From assembly GCA_015501075.1 (NCBI GenBank), contig JADNYJ010000012.1:124001-188000 (forward strand): a stretch of DNA of 64,000 bases, written 5' to 3'. The notes beneath the pieces were generated by a model. That model did not search any database, was not told the origin of the DNA, and worked only from the letters and a program-made list of their open reading frames with translations. The stretch comes from Gymnopilus junonius. Its lineage: Eukaryota > Basidiomycota > Agaricomycetes > Agaricales > Galerinaceae. Both the position numbers and the translations under genes were made by a program. Below, in pieces: positions 24,248 through 35,799 of this stretch; within the stretch, counting starts at the first letter, position 1, and each line of letters opens with the position of its first letter.

Positions 24248-25254
24248 TGAGAAAACTTTATGCACGTGATTATAGTTCCCTTGTTGGGTGACGCCGCTTG
24301 TGGCCGTTTCTCGTCTTTGCACCTTCAACCTCATCTTGAATTCAAATCCTTGGGTCTTATTATCCTTTTAGTCTCTTTTAGTATTATGCATGTGCAGGTT
24401 ATATTCCACGATGTCCTCAACTGAACTTTCCGATGGCTTTATTCACAGCGACTGAAGTCTGACAAGCAGGCAATCTCTGAAGTTTAGTCAGGATCTCAAG
24501 CTCTCTAGTTCAATGTTTATTCACAACGAATGTTTCCGCGGCTGAGCTAGCATCGGTGCAATGCGACTATGGGTATACGGTGAATCTCTATTGCATTCTA
24601 TCACGCCTTGTTTTTACTTGTGCTAAGCCGTGGTACGTAGATCTGTCACTGTCAAAAGTTATTCCTCAATGTCCTTAGGGTACTTAGCTATAAAAATCTC
24701 GTTCTATTTCGAACGCTTTCCACGTTGTATTCGTGTGAGCGTGCGAGAGCCTGTTCCCATCTGCGGCCCGTACCTCAGCGGAACATCTACGCCTATACCG
24801 AAAATATTTCTGATGCCCGAAGAGCTCAGAGTATTAGATCCCCACGCAGTTAGAACCTACGACCGAGATGTTCAAGGCCAAAACGTATTTATTTCGACGG
24901 GGTTCACATCAAGGCCCCAGGACCCAATAATACAAAAGAAGTAGAATCAAGTCCATCGCTTCCGACCGCCTCAAATCCGCAAAATTGTGGAGAACTCCTG
25001 TCATGCCTGGCTTCGCGTCGTTTGCCACGTTCAACGCGGTCAATTATTGGACTGTCGTCGATGTGGACCGTCGGGCCTTGTGCTCCTCTACAGATTTTCC
25101 GAGCTCAGGTGATCACTTTACACTAGTTCATACATAGTCTTCTATTTTCAGATTCACCGACATACTTCGTCATAACTATGATTTTCAGGTCTATAAATCG
25201 CACCATTTTTGCTTCGAGGAGGATAGGGTTTCTTGACCTCCCCTGCTTGCCAGA
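24248..25254. other. Divergent promoter region, no gene seen
   Basis: About 1 kb between the divergent NADH dehydrogenase and SGNH esterase genes. A 104-residue frame at 24630-24944 shows no motif. The part next to 25255 probably holds the esterase promoter and 5' untranslated region. Confidence 0.5.
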
Positions 25255-26750
25255 ATGCTTGGCTCACGCTTGACGTCTTTCCTACTTTTCGCTACTACAT
25301 TGGTAGCTAGCCAAAATGCTCAACAAAATCAAAAGGTCGTTCCTAGTATCGCAGGAGGACATTGGGTCGATACCTGGGTTTCCATGCCACAGCTAACGGA
25401 ATCCACGAACCTGCCCAATCCACCCTTTGTGTGTTCATTCCTTATTTCCTCACACTCGCCATTCACCTATAGCTAAATTCTTCCAGAACCAATCTGGCCT
25501 TGTATTTCCTAACTCAACCATCCGACAGACTATTCATACCTCCGCTGGTGCCTCCCAGATCCGCATCCGTATTTCCAACGCATTTGGTGTCACCTCCCTC
25601 CCCATTACCGCGGCCACAATCGCCCTTCCAACCGGTGGCAAAGCCGGAGTGAGCAGTATTCAGACCAGCACCCTTCAAACGATCACCTTCAGCGGTGAAC
25701 CTGGCATTGTCATTCCTGATGGCAGTTTAGCCGTTTCGGACCCTCTGAACTTCAAAGTGGCACCGCAGTCGATGGTCACCATTACGCTTTACCTCGAACA
25801 AGGGCAGACGACAAATATGATAACCTCTCATCCTGGAAGTAGGACAACCTCTTGGTTCTCTTTTGGGAACCACGTCAATGCAGCCAACCTGACAGACCCT
25901 TCAACCCAAAACGCTGCTCATTGGTACATTATTTTCATTTTTGTCAGGAGACAGGTCCCTAAATCTCCTTGTAAATGCCAGGTACTTCCTCAGCGCAGTT
26001 GAAGCTTGGGTGCCTAAAACTACCTCCTCATTTGCTATTGTAGGAGATAGTATTACCGACGGACGAGGGAGTGACACGGATGAGAATGACAGGTGGATAT
26101 TTTTCTGAAACTTATTTGAAACGTTCACTCATCTTCAAATTTTATCAAGGTGGCCTGACCTCGTCCTTGCTCAGATGCAAAAGAATCCATCGACAGCAAA
26201 TATTGCCGTCCTCAACCAAGCAGCAGGTGGAAATCGCATCCTTGCTGATGGTCTCGGACCCAATGCAATTGGCCGCATCGACCGCGACGTCCTCTCACAT
26301 GCTGGAGTCAAATTCGCCATGATATTTGAAGGCGTGAACGACATCGGCACCGCCAACACCGATGTTGCCTCCCAACAGCTCGTCGGAGACCAGCTCATCC
26401 AAGCATTCAAGCAGATCGTCGCTCGGGTGCACACATTCGGGATCCCCATGTTCGCTGCTACCATCACCCCATTCAGCGCTCCAAATAACACTATCCAGCC
26501 TTATTCTGATCCTGAGAGGGAAAAGACTAGACAGAGGATTAATACTTTCATCAAGACGAGTGGATTGTTCGACGCTGTTGTTGACTTCGATGCTATCGTC
26601 AAGGATCCTAGCAATCCTAGTCAGCTCAATCCTGAGTTTAATTCAGGAGATTTCTTGCATCCTAATGATGCGGGATACACGGCTATTTCGAATGCCTTCC
26701 CGCTTTCGATTTTCACCAAGTTTGCGGGAGGTGTGTCGGGATTCCAATAA
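25255..26750 (+). CDS. Secreted SGNH/GDSL hydrolase
   Basis: Extracellular esterase or acylhydrolase of the SGNH fold; the ester substrate is unknown. Four exons (25255-25428, 25487-25923, 25982-26092, 26150-26750) separated by introns of 57-58 nt give exactly 440 residues. A signal peptide (MLGSRLTSFLLFATTLVAS) is followed by a beta-rich N-terminal domain of about 180 residues (IRQTIHTSAGASQIRIRIS...), then the hydrolase domain. Block I is VGDSITDGRGS with the Ser nucleophile at about residue 227; the Gly/Asn oxyanion-hole blocks are NQAAGGNR and EGVNDIG; the catalytic Asp-His pair is in SGDFLHPNDAGY. The combination of an N-terminal sandwich and SGNH domain is common in secreted fungal acylhydrolases. 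All catalytic residues are intact. Confidence 0.92.
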
Positions 26751-27522
26751 GGAGAATGTTTACTCTATCTATTGCAAAATGTACTTTGTATATCTTGTCT
26801 ACTGATGATATATATCATGCAGTCTCTGAGCCTGATCGCACATGAGAAGTCTCCTACGATTCATACAAGTAGCATATTCAGTGTCTCTTTGGTTCACCTC
26901 CGATCTGAGTTTGAAAACCCTTTCAGTCTCTTGTCATCATCAATAGCAAACATCCAACTCCAGACGTCCTCCTCAATTGTGAACGACAATTAATATCAAG
27001 CTATCAAGCTTCAAATGTTTTGACGTCTAAATTTTTAAACTATATTGATGGACCCGACCTAGACCCGACCATTTACAGGATGCAATTGCATTGCAGAACG
27101 TCTTCAAGGCGCCACCGCTCCTCGCAATGAATTCGACAGGTTTGGCAGGCTAAGCCTCCCCAAAATCTGTAGAGCATCACATGGAGGCCATCTCTTGAAA
27201 GGCAAGTAGATAACCTTCGAGTTTTATCCTTTAGAAGTATTCTGACGCGTAAACAGTAGAGCAGCCTGGGGCTCCAATATTCAACTTCTAGACTTGGGAA
27301 CAAGTACCGCAACGTACTCATAACGTACGATACCCTCTCAGGCTTTGCCAACATGCAGCATGAATACCGCTCTACATTTTACGGTCTTACGCGTTTACTC
27401 GCTCGATCGTGGTTCGATACGTCCGATCGAGCTTAATAACCTTGCTTATGTATTTTGAAGCACCTCTTTCCGCTTTCCTTGTGCTCTATCATCTACACCT
27501 ACAGTCTTGCAAGCTGGGGGGC
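26751..27522. other. Intergenic stretch, no gene seen
   Basis: 3' region of the esterase and promoter of the next plus-strand gene. A small minus-strand frame (27073-27354) has no recognisable feature. Confidence 0.5.
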
Positions 27523-29844
27523 ATGGAAGCTTCAGAGGCTCGCAAGCCGCGGTTACCTAGTCTTTTATCCCGCGTTTTCAGCAGATCGCCCAAGGAGGGT
27601 GTCGATACGAGTATCTCCCTGGTCACTGTGGAAACAACATCGAGGCCCCGCTATCCAGGTATGTATGCAGTTGTAGATGTGTCCTTGAAATTTCTGACTA
27701 GTCGCCATTCGTATTCAGTTTCCGACATGCTTAGCTGCACCTCGCAGTTGCCAGTACATAGAGGATCACTGGTGCTTCGACCACCTGCAGCAGAACATGG
27801 CCAGGCATGTTTTCCGCTCATCTTCAAGCACCGGATTCCCAAACTATTCCGTTCCAATGTGTCAAATGGGATCTCGCCCAGTGCAGCTTCTAAAAAAGCG
27901 CGTCCTTTCACTTCAAAGCGTGTCAAACCTCGCCTTCATAGACCATTTTCCCCCCTCTCGCGGAAACCTGGGTCGTCATCTTCCTCGTTTTACATCTCCA
28001 GCCCTATATGCACCATACCTACAAAGGAAAGACACCCTCAGGTCCTAGACATTCGCTCTTCCAAGGTTAAACAGTTGCCGCGATTGCCGTCTCGCTTTTC
28101 GGAGTACACTTTTGTTAGTGAATTCGGCAACCGAGCTGTCGCAGTAGAACCATCCAACGCCTCGTCGGAATTACTCCATGTCTCTTCGGATTGCTTGGTG
28201 ACAGAAGCGAACAAGCCCCCTCCCGAACTCTCTAAGGAGGTTACTCTAACTGTCCCTTCTAAACGGCGGCTTCGAAAGATTCCTCCTGCTCTTCCTACAG
28301 AAGATTGGGAGTTAGTAGAGATTGGGCGACTTTGTCCACGACACGCCCTGGAAAATGAAGAGGATAAGGTCCTTCCAACGGTCATACAGAGAGGTTAGTT
28401 TCCTTTGTTTTTATTTGCTCTTCAAGGTCTCCGTTGACCTCAAGACATCAAAGATGCTTCGGAAGAGAAGTCGGCCTCTCTTTCTGACGTTTTATCGGGC
28501 CATGAGCAAGAAGTGACCCGAGCAAGTGCAATTACCGTCATGTCACCTAATTCGAAAGTCCTGGCATTTGGGACAAATCCCGTTCTACCTGACGATATTG
28601 GTAATAATTCCCCTTATATATCGTATAGCATTAGTCTCATATCTTTTTTAGTTCAAGCCTTCATCAGAACCAGAGTGTTTCCTCGACGCGCGGGTCACCC
28701 CTCTCGAACGAAAGCTTCATCTGCAATAGTTCCGGAAGAGCCTGTGAGGCCCAGCGAAAAGTTCATTAACGTGTCTACAGATGAAGATAAGGATATGTCC
28801 GATCAGCAAAGGGTTGCCACCGGTGGTGTGTCACCTCTTGCAACCCCAGATGGTTATCGTTCTGAAGACACGCCAACCTCTGCTACTACTCCGGCCTTAT
28901 CCTCTGCTGATACCGCCTCCATCTACTCCTGTTCCAGCGCGGCTTATACTACAAATGATGATATCACCGTCGCTGTCTCCAGCCCAAACGAGTCCGACCT
29001 TGACGGCAAGTGCTTTGAGGCTATCATAAACGAAGCCAAGGATCAAATAGCGGCCTTGGAGGCAGCCAGGCCTTCCCCTCGACAGCTTGTTGCACGTTCA
29101 TTTCCGTCTGGCCTCTCCATATCCATTCCCCTTAAATCTCCCCCGTTTCGTAATGCAAAAGTCAACGACACCATTCACAATGAAAGCCTGTTGACGCCAG
29201 CAGTCAGAGAAGTTTCGAATAGCACCACCATGCAACTTCTTCATTCCGATATCCTTGTGGAACACCACGACTCACTTTCTCTTAACCCATCTGGGTTGGA
29301 CGATATATCTCTTTCCAGCATCAAAACAGTCGGTAAAGGACGTCAGTCTCGCCGCCACGGTACCCTTTATGGAAAACTCGAATCAAAAGTCCCCTTTTTA
29401 CCTCGTCACGATGATAATTCGTCAAGCCTTATAGAACCTAAGTCAGAGCCTTTGGCCTCTGTTTCGGCTCTCCGCGAGGGTGCAAAACCACACGCCAGCA
29501 TATTGTACCGTGGGGAACCCAGGCCAGGCCTCCGACCTTTGCTGTTACCCCGTTTACTTCCTCAATACCATGACCAGCGCAATTCTCTAAACGCTCCTGG
29601 CTCAGGCTCATTGCCACCTCCTACGCCGATCGATGACTCAGCCGCTACGTCTCCTACTTGTTCAGAACAGAGTCCCGTTCATACGATTCTGGGAACCTCC
29701 GAATGTGAATGGTCTCCTGTCAGCACGTCCTCGCCGATTGAATGCGGTCGCGATGGTCTGGCGTTGCTGAGGCCCGAACACATCAAGTTGCGCAGAAGTA
29801 AAAGTAGTGCTCGTCTTCTGCTGGCGCCAGGCCCCGCATTTTAA
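27523..29844 (+). CDS. Unknown disordered protein ending GPAF, paralogue-like to 18412-19916
   Basis: Not recognised. Four exons (27523-27658, 27719-28393, 28445-28600, 28652-29844) with introns of 60, 51 and 51 nt give 719 residues. All three introns are multiples of three, so the frame reads on through two of them. The start MEASEARKPRLPSLLSRVFSRS is basic. The body is rich in Ser, Pro and Leu with no domain I can name; it has Ser/Thr-rich acidic clusters (SADTASIYSCSSAAYTTNDD) typical of phosphorylated signalling scaffolds. The C-terminus LALLRPEHIKLRRSK, then SARLLLAPGPAF and stop, aligns with that of the minus-strand gene at 18412-19916. Start chosen at the ATG after the in-frame upstream extension, which lacks protein-like composition. 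Confidence 0.72.
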
Positions 29845-31783
29845 AGCTTTATCCTCTCGCTTTTCCGTCCTCCATAATGATACACATACACTGGTTCTAG
29901 CTTCATGTCGACCATGATTGGTGGACCCTCGACCACAAGTCATATATACTAACTATTTCTATCTTCTATAGGGTGTTTTCGCCATACTTCATACTTCATC
30001 CTAGAATTATCCTCCTTTCCTTATTTTGTCCGAGCTTTCGATTCTTATTTTTGCTTTTCGCTATTTTCATTTTTTTGTCTCAAGGATTTGTTTTATTATA
30101 TGATGTGTGTTGTCTTTCTTTTTGTAGTCACTTTTTTGTTTGGCTTATTCCTGCCCCTGTCGATTTGTTTCCTTCGTCTGTTCAGTAGTGCGGCTTCAGG
30201 ACGGCTTCTGTGGCATCTGTTATCTCCTCTTCACATTGTATTCTATATACTCAATGTACTGTCTTCGATTTGTATTTATGTACGATTCTGTCCTCGGATT
30301 TGACGTTGGAAGCTTCCCTGACATATACTATGGGCCTTACACAGATAGGCTACGTAGACAGTGTCAATATGCAAGTACCCTGTCTTCGCCTTCCTTCCTA
30401 AGTCAAGGCTCAGAGACGTTTTGCGGCGTCAAGCTATCGGCGGCCTTCTTTGGTCATCGTGGAAGCAGTGTTACTATCCTTGGTGTAATTCAAACAAAAA
30501 AAATATGACTGCGGATGAACAGGAATCTCGAAAGGCCTGGTATGTTTAGAACAAGTCGGCCGAATGATTTGTGCTTGGCGCTAGCTTCTCTGGGTCCTTG
30601 TCACTAGAAACATCGGCCGTCAAAGAGCTCAAATGAGTGAATCGCAGAGTTCGTCGGAACGATTTGATTATTGCTAAGCTGTGAACGAAGAGTCTGTCAA
30701 ATGATAGCGGCGTCCCGGAATCGCAGCAGTACCCCAATTCCTAGAAATCAGATGCTAAGCAGCTTCCTGGAAGGCTGTAGACTGGGATATCATTAACGCC
30801 AGAGTAGCCGCGAATTCCGAGCTGCCTCGAGCAAGCCTCGAGAATCCGGAACATTTGGGAAGACTTGAATTGGAACACCACGTCGGCTAGATTTCATGTA
30901 ATGCAGTCCCAAAGATATCCACTCCCGCAGCGGGGTATTGCCTCGAGGTTGCGGGGTGGCGGGTTTGCAGGCAATCTTGATTTGCAAATGAATGCAATCC
31001 AAGAATCAATGCTCTTGTCCGGCCATCGTGTGCTTCGTGTATAGCCTGGAGATTAGACGGTGATTTTAACGGTGATGTGTAGCTCAAGGATCTCCTTTGT
31101 CTCGATAACTGTTGTGTACTACTCGTATTTGCGTCAGAAGCCCCATTTCCCATTTCACGTTCGAATAGAAGACTTAGCCTGCATTTCATTCCAAGATCGC
31201 TGCGGTTTTGTAAAGGATGGGTAACTAAGGCTGAGCGATAAATTTGTAGCTCCGATGACGCGTACACCATTCTTTGAAGGTCTAGATGCTCTAGCAGGAG
31301 ACAAGATGTGCTTGGCGCTCAAACTTGAAGCTGAAGCTTGAAGGATGCTCGAGGATGACAACCAGAGCGACGGCGGGTGTGTCAGCTTGGTGCCAGCAGA
31401 CATTGCCACGAAGAGTGCGATTGAAGAGAGAGTTGAAGAAAGAAGGCAATCGGTGGCCATTCGTTTAGATATACAAAGAGGACAGCAAACTTATGCGCAA
31501 ATTGGCCTTGACGATGGGTGAGGCGGAGGCTATAGTCCGGACTGCGGACAATAGGCTTCATCGGGCCCAGTACGGAAGGTTACTCTAAATTTGGAAGGAC
31601 CCTGACGGGGCCTCGCGATTAGGGTGCGTTGTGCTATAAATACAAGACAATCCAAACTTTCACTCCTTCCTTCACTTCGACGCAAGGTGGTAGCCTTCCA
31701 CTCTTTTTCCCGCTCTGAAGCCAGGATTCAGCTTCTTCTAGCTACCTTTTTTTTTTCGCCCCTTCAACTTTTCTTTACGCCTC
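29845..31783. other. Intergenic stretch, T-rich, no confident gene
   Basis: The first 600 bases are T-rich and fit a 3' untranslated region. A minus-strand frame at 31155-31460 starts with a hydrophobic stretch (LSSTLSSIALFVAMSAG) and could be a small secreted protein divergent from the ferric reductase, but nothing else supports it. Confidence 0.4.
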
Positions 31784-34075
31784 ATGGCGTCTACGGCACA
31801 AGTTGCAGCGACAGGCTCGCCAACGCCCACAACTGTGGAAGCACCCGCACCTTTCGACGATTCATCGTTTGTGTACCATGTCGACCTAGTGCTCATCGCG
31901 CTAATGGCTTTCTTTATTCTTACGCGCTTGCCCCGTGTATTTGCCCTCTTCTGGTCGTCAGAATGGCTCAATGGGCATATCCTTTACCACATCCCTCATC
32001 GTCCTTCCCGCCGTGTAGTTCAGGCTGTCCATAGCACCTTCCCTCCTCCAAGGGAAAAGGGAAAAGGCCAAAGCTCAGACGACTCTCATACCTCCTCCTC
32101 TGACACCCAAATTCAACGCCTCGACGAGAAAGGCGCTCCCGTTGCTATCAATTTTCCACCCCATATTTCACTGAGCGTCAAAATTTTCCGCCCATTGCTC
32201 AGCTGCTTGCGTACAAGGGTAGCACCCGGAATGTCTATCTTCCAAGTTCTGGTCATGACAATTTATTTTGCTATTGTCTTCTACTGCGGTTTATATCGGT
32301 CGAACGTCTTTACCGACAATACGCGCACGGGCTGGATCGCTCTCGCCCAGCTTCCCTTCGTCTTTGTCTTTGCACAGAAGAACAATGTATTTGGCTCCCT
32401 GATTGGATGTGGGTATGAAAAGGTATGTTTTAGCTTGTTTTGCATTATACCGTGGACTAATTCGTATCTATTTTACTTCAGCTAAACTTCCTACACAGGT
32501 TTGTTGGAAGAATAGTCGTTCTAGCAGCTAACATCCATTCTCTTAATTTTTGTACGTTTCGTGCACAGCATCTTATCCGCCCCAACTAATAAATCTTTGC
32601 AGTCTACAAATGGATTCTCAAGGGCACTTTTATGGAAGAAATCAAGAGCAGTGTCGGCATTACTGGCATGATCGCATTGGTGTCCCTCGACGTGATTTAC
32701 CTTTTCTCAGTCGAATTCGTCCGCAATAAGGCCTACAACTTCTTCTTGACGACGCACATCATTGGCTTCATTATCGTTCTACCCGCAGTAAGTCCAGTTT
32801 TTTTTTTCTGAAATGGCTGTATGAAGACGCTCAACCATTTCTAGGTATATCTACACGTTCCCGACTTGCTGCCTTACCCTCTCGCTTGCGCCTGTCTTTG
32901 TGGCTTCGACCACGTCCTGCGACTGCTCAAGACGCGTATAACAAAGCCTATATCCGTCCTCTGCCCGAGCTCGATCTCACACGTGTCGAGATACCGTCTG
33001 TCAACGCCGGATGGCGCGCAGGTCAGCATGTGCGACTCAGGGTATGCTCATTTGGCATGGGATGGGGAGGATGGCTCGAAGTACATCCCTTCACTATTGC
33101 CAGTGTTAGTCAGAATGGACCAGAGGGGATGGTATTGATGTGTAAACGTGCTGGTGGGTGGACGAGGAAGCTCTACGAGATGGCGAAAATGGGTGGGTAT
33201 ACGGAAGGAGGAGTAGGCAGAGAAGTCAGGGTTTTGTCGAGGGTCCTTATGGTTGGTATTTGCTTGTATCCAGATAATTGTACCTGACTCAATTTTTTTT
33301 TATCCAGGTGGCCCAGGCACACAGTCTTTGCGAGTTACTCGGCCGCTGTGTTTGTCGCAGGTGGCAGTGGAATTACCTATGCTCTCTCTGCCATCGAGGA
33401 CCTCGTGCAAAAGGACCTCAAAGGCGAGAGTAGAGTCAAAATTATAGAGCTCGTTTGGTCAGTGACCGACCCAGGTAAGCTACTCCTCTAAGTTCCGTCC
33501 TCGTTCCTCAACATTTAATTTAAATACCCAGCTTGCCTCGCCCCACTCCTGCCAACCTTCATATCGCTTATTCAACAATCAGTATTCACCCCGCTGAGGA
33601 TAAGCGTTTTCTACACACGTGCACCCACTGGCAAGCAACCCGTATTCTTTTCCTCCGCGGACGCATCTCCCTTTATCGCGTCCCCAGCCTCCCCAAACGT
33701 CGACGCAACTCTAGCCAAGCGCGCTTCGTCTGTCTTCCAATCTCCCCGGCCTGCACCGCAGCCTCCCGCTCCCCAACCACCTGCATCTCATTTCCCTCCA
33801 GGCCTCACGCTCGCTCCGGGACGCCCGCGTCTAGCCAAGTTCCTTGAAGGAGCACAGCAGCGCGCTGTCACTCTCTCACATGGTTCCAGCCGAAACCTGA
33901 AAGAAGAGTATCTGACCAACCCGAAAGACGACGGCCGTCTCTCAGGGATGATTGTGTCTGTCTGTGGACCCCTCGCTCTGGTGGATGATGTGGTCGCGGC
34001 TGTGAACGGACTTGATTCAGTGAGACGGGATCAAGTTGGCGGTGTGGAAATTTGCGAAGAGGCTTTGGCTGGTAG
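31784..34075 (+). CDS. Ferric reductase (FRE/NOX superfamily), four apparent 1-nt losses
   Basis: Plasma-membrane metalloreductase that moves electrons from NADPH via FAD and two haems to Fe(III) or Cu(II) for uptake. Exons: 31784-32422, 32482-32551, 32603-32787, 32845-33251, 33308-33474, 33532-34075. The haem-ligand histidines are in LNFLHRFVGRIVVLAANIH and FFLTTHIIGF/VYLHVPD. The FAD-binding domain carries AGWRAGQHVRLRV and the HPFTIAS signature, and the NADPH site reads AGGSGITYALSAIEDL. The C-terminal part has a Pro-rich insert (about 33690-33830), then VSVCGPLALVDDVVAA. The expected Phe-Gly-Trp end is present at 34064-34072, one frame off. Frame is lost at about 32945, 33236, 33316 and 34064; adding one base at each restores family motifs, with no nonsense substitutions, so consensus errors are more likely than decay. 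Confidence 0.85.
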
Positions 34076-34639
34076 ACTGTTTCCAGTCTCACGCTCACCA
34101 ATCCCGTTTTTGATATTAGATTTCTTTTTTATTTCTTTTTTATTTCCTTCTTTCTATCCTTGGGCTCTCGGGCTTTTTTCTTCTTTGTTCATTCTCATTC
34201 TTTATCGACCACGACCGCTCTTGACGAGCTGGAAGTCGGCGGGTCAAACCAACAAACCAGTCCAGTCACTACTGCACTCAATATCTCCTCTCACCGGCGC
34301 ACTACGAGATCTTTCCTCCTGCTTAGATGGAATCTGGGAAATGGAAGTCGCTCTCGCTGTACTCTGAAATGTTATCCCTCTCGTTGGGTTCATCATCATT
34401 GTCTTATCTGTACTCATATTCGACTTACACATCCCACTGACGGCTATGTATGTACTACAGCTGTACAATTTCCATGTACCAAGTTATGTTACAGTAGACA
34501 TTAAGATTTGTAAATATCATTGGTACTTGTACTGCGTATTGTCTCAGTTGGTCACTGCTTCGGTGAAATTAGCTTCATGCGGCTCAGCCGTGTTCGGTCC
34601 CTTAAGGTGTTGACGATGACCATGGGATGACTGACGAAC

Positions 34640-35630
34640 TTGTTCTTTCGTTCTCTACCGTGACTATCCTCTCTTGGGATGTGCTAGAGGTGTCTTGGAA
34701 CACCTGCAAGATGACCGCGACGGACTGTTGGCCGTGACACTGTCGCGTTCGGCACTCAACAGCATGGCACGCAAACTGCTCTTCAAACGCGCGAGCATCT
34801 GCATGCAGGACCCGTATTCGAGGGAGGGAGCAAATTAAGCCCCTTCGGGCGTTGGAGTGAATTGTGGTCCCAAGAATGCGAAAGTTGCTGTTGGAGCTCA
34901 GGGAAGACACTGTCGACCGACGACCTGCTGGGATTTTTGAGGGCGACCGTAGCCTGCGACCTGCTGAGACGGCTCCCGCTGTGGGCAGGTTTGCTGCTCT
35001 AGCACCTCGGTATGCTAGCACGCTGAGATCGCTGGAGCTGTGAGCATGATATGTTCTTTTTCTGTGAGGGTACTGACGCCAGACTGCAGAGACTGTCGAT
35101 CGGGAGATGGAAAGGGCTACGGAGAGATCTCCATGGTAAACCTGAGCGGCTTTGTGGCCCTCTCAACGGTGACGCTGCGCTTCTATCACGGAAGAGCAAT
35201 GCATGGCCCACTACCCTTCCAAGTCGCTAGGTACTGAGGAAGGGAAGGCCGACGGCGATCCGCCGAATAGAAATCTTCCTCGGGCGACCGATGATGGTGC
35301 GACATTCGGGTTGCTGGGAAAGGATCGAGCGAGAGGTGGCTGCGGCTGCGGCTGCGGCTGAACTCGATCTGCTCAGGCTGGTCAACGGGCGGCGCACCCC
35401 AAGCTGGAGAGCGTGCCGTGCACTTGCGGCTGGAAGTCATTACGAATATAAAGTATGAGCAGGAAGAAATACAGCAACGACTGTTGGAAAGGTTAGAGGT
35501 GTCCTTGCAATACGGACGGTGTCCGGAGTGCGACTCGAAGAGATGCGAATTTTATCATAGTCACGTGCTGAGAAAGACGCGTCCAACCACTTGTCGATGT
35601 GAACACTATTTCTTCGGGCAAAGTCTATGA
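34640..35630 (+). pseudogene. F-box/leucine-rich-like relic
   Basis: Several plus-strand patches in different frames look like a basidiomycete F-box protein. An F-box-like start VLEHLQDDRDGLLAVTL plus ARKLLFKRASICMQD lies at about 34670-34800. Leucine-rich pieces follow: APRYASTLRSLEL (near 35000) and NLSGFVALSTVTLRFYH (near 35140). The end is an acidic/helical stretch, RLEVITNIKYEQEEIQQRLL (35418-35510). Stops and frame changes separate the patches and no splice solution was found. A GGCTGC hexamer repeated about four times at 35338-35361 encodes an alanine run in one frame. It could instead be a real gene damaged by base-calling errors. Confidence 0.35.
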
Positions 35631-35799
35631 GGGACAGCAAGCTGTAATTGTCTATCGACAGGTTCACCTTCATAGGTCGGTCGGTTACCGGCCTACGAGC
35701 AAGCACTAACAGACACTATATAGGCAATGTTATCATCGGATTTCCAAGGCACTGTATATCGTTTTCTCTCATCCAGTTGACTTCCGCCGGTACTTTAAA

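Noticed and set aside
34602..35021. 139-residue minus-strand frame
   Set aside because: Composition is unlike protein; the opposite strand holds the F-box-like patches.
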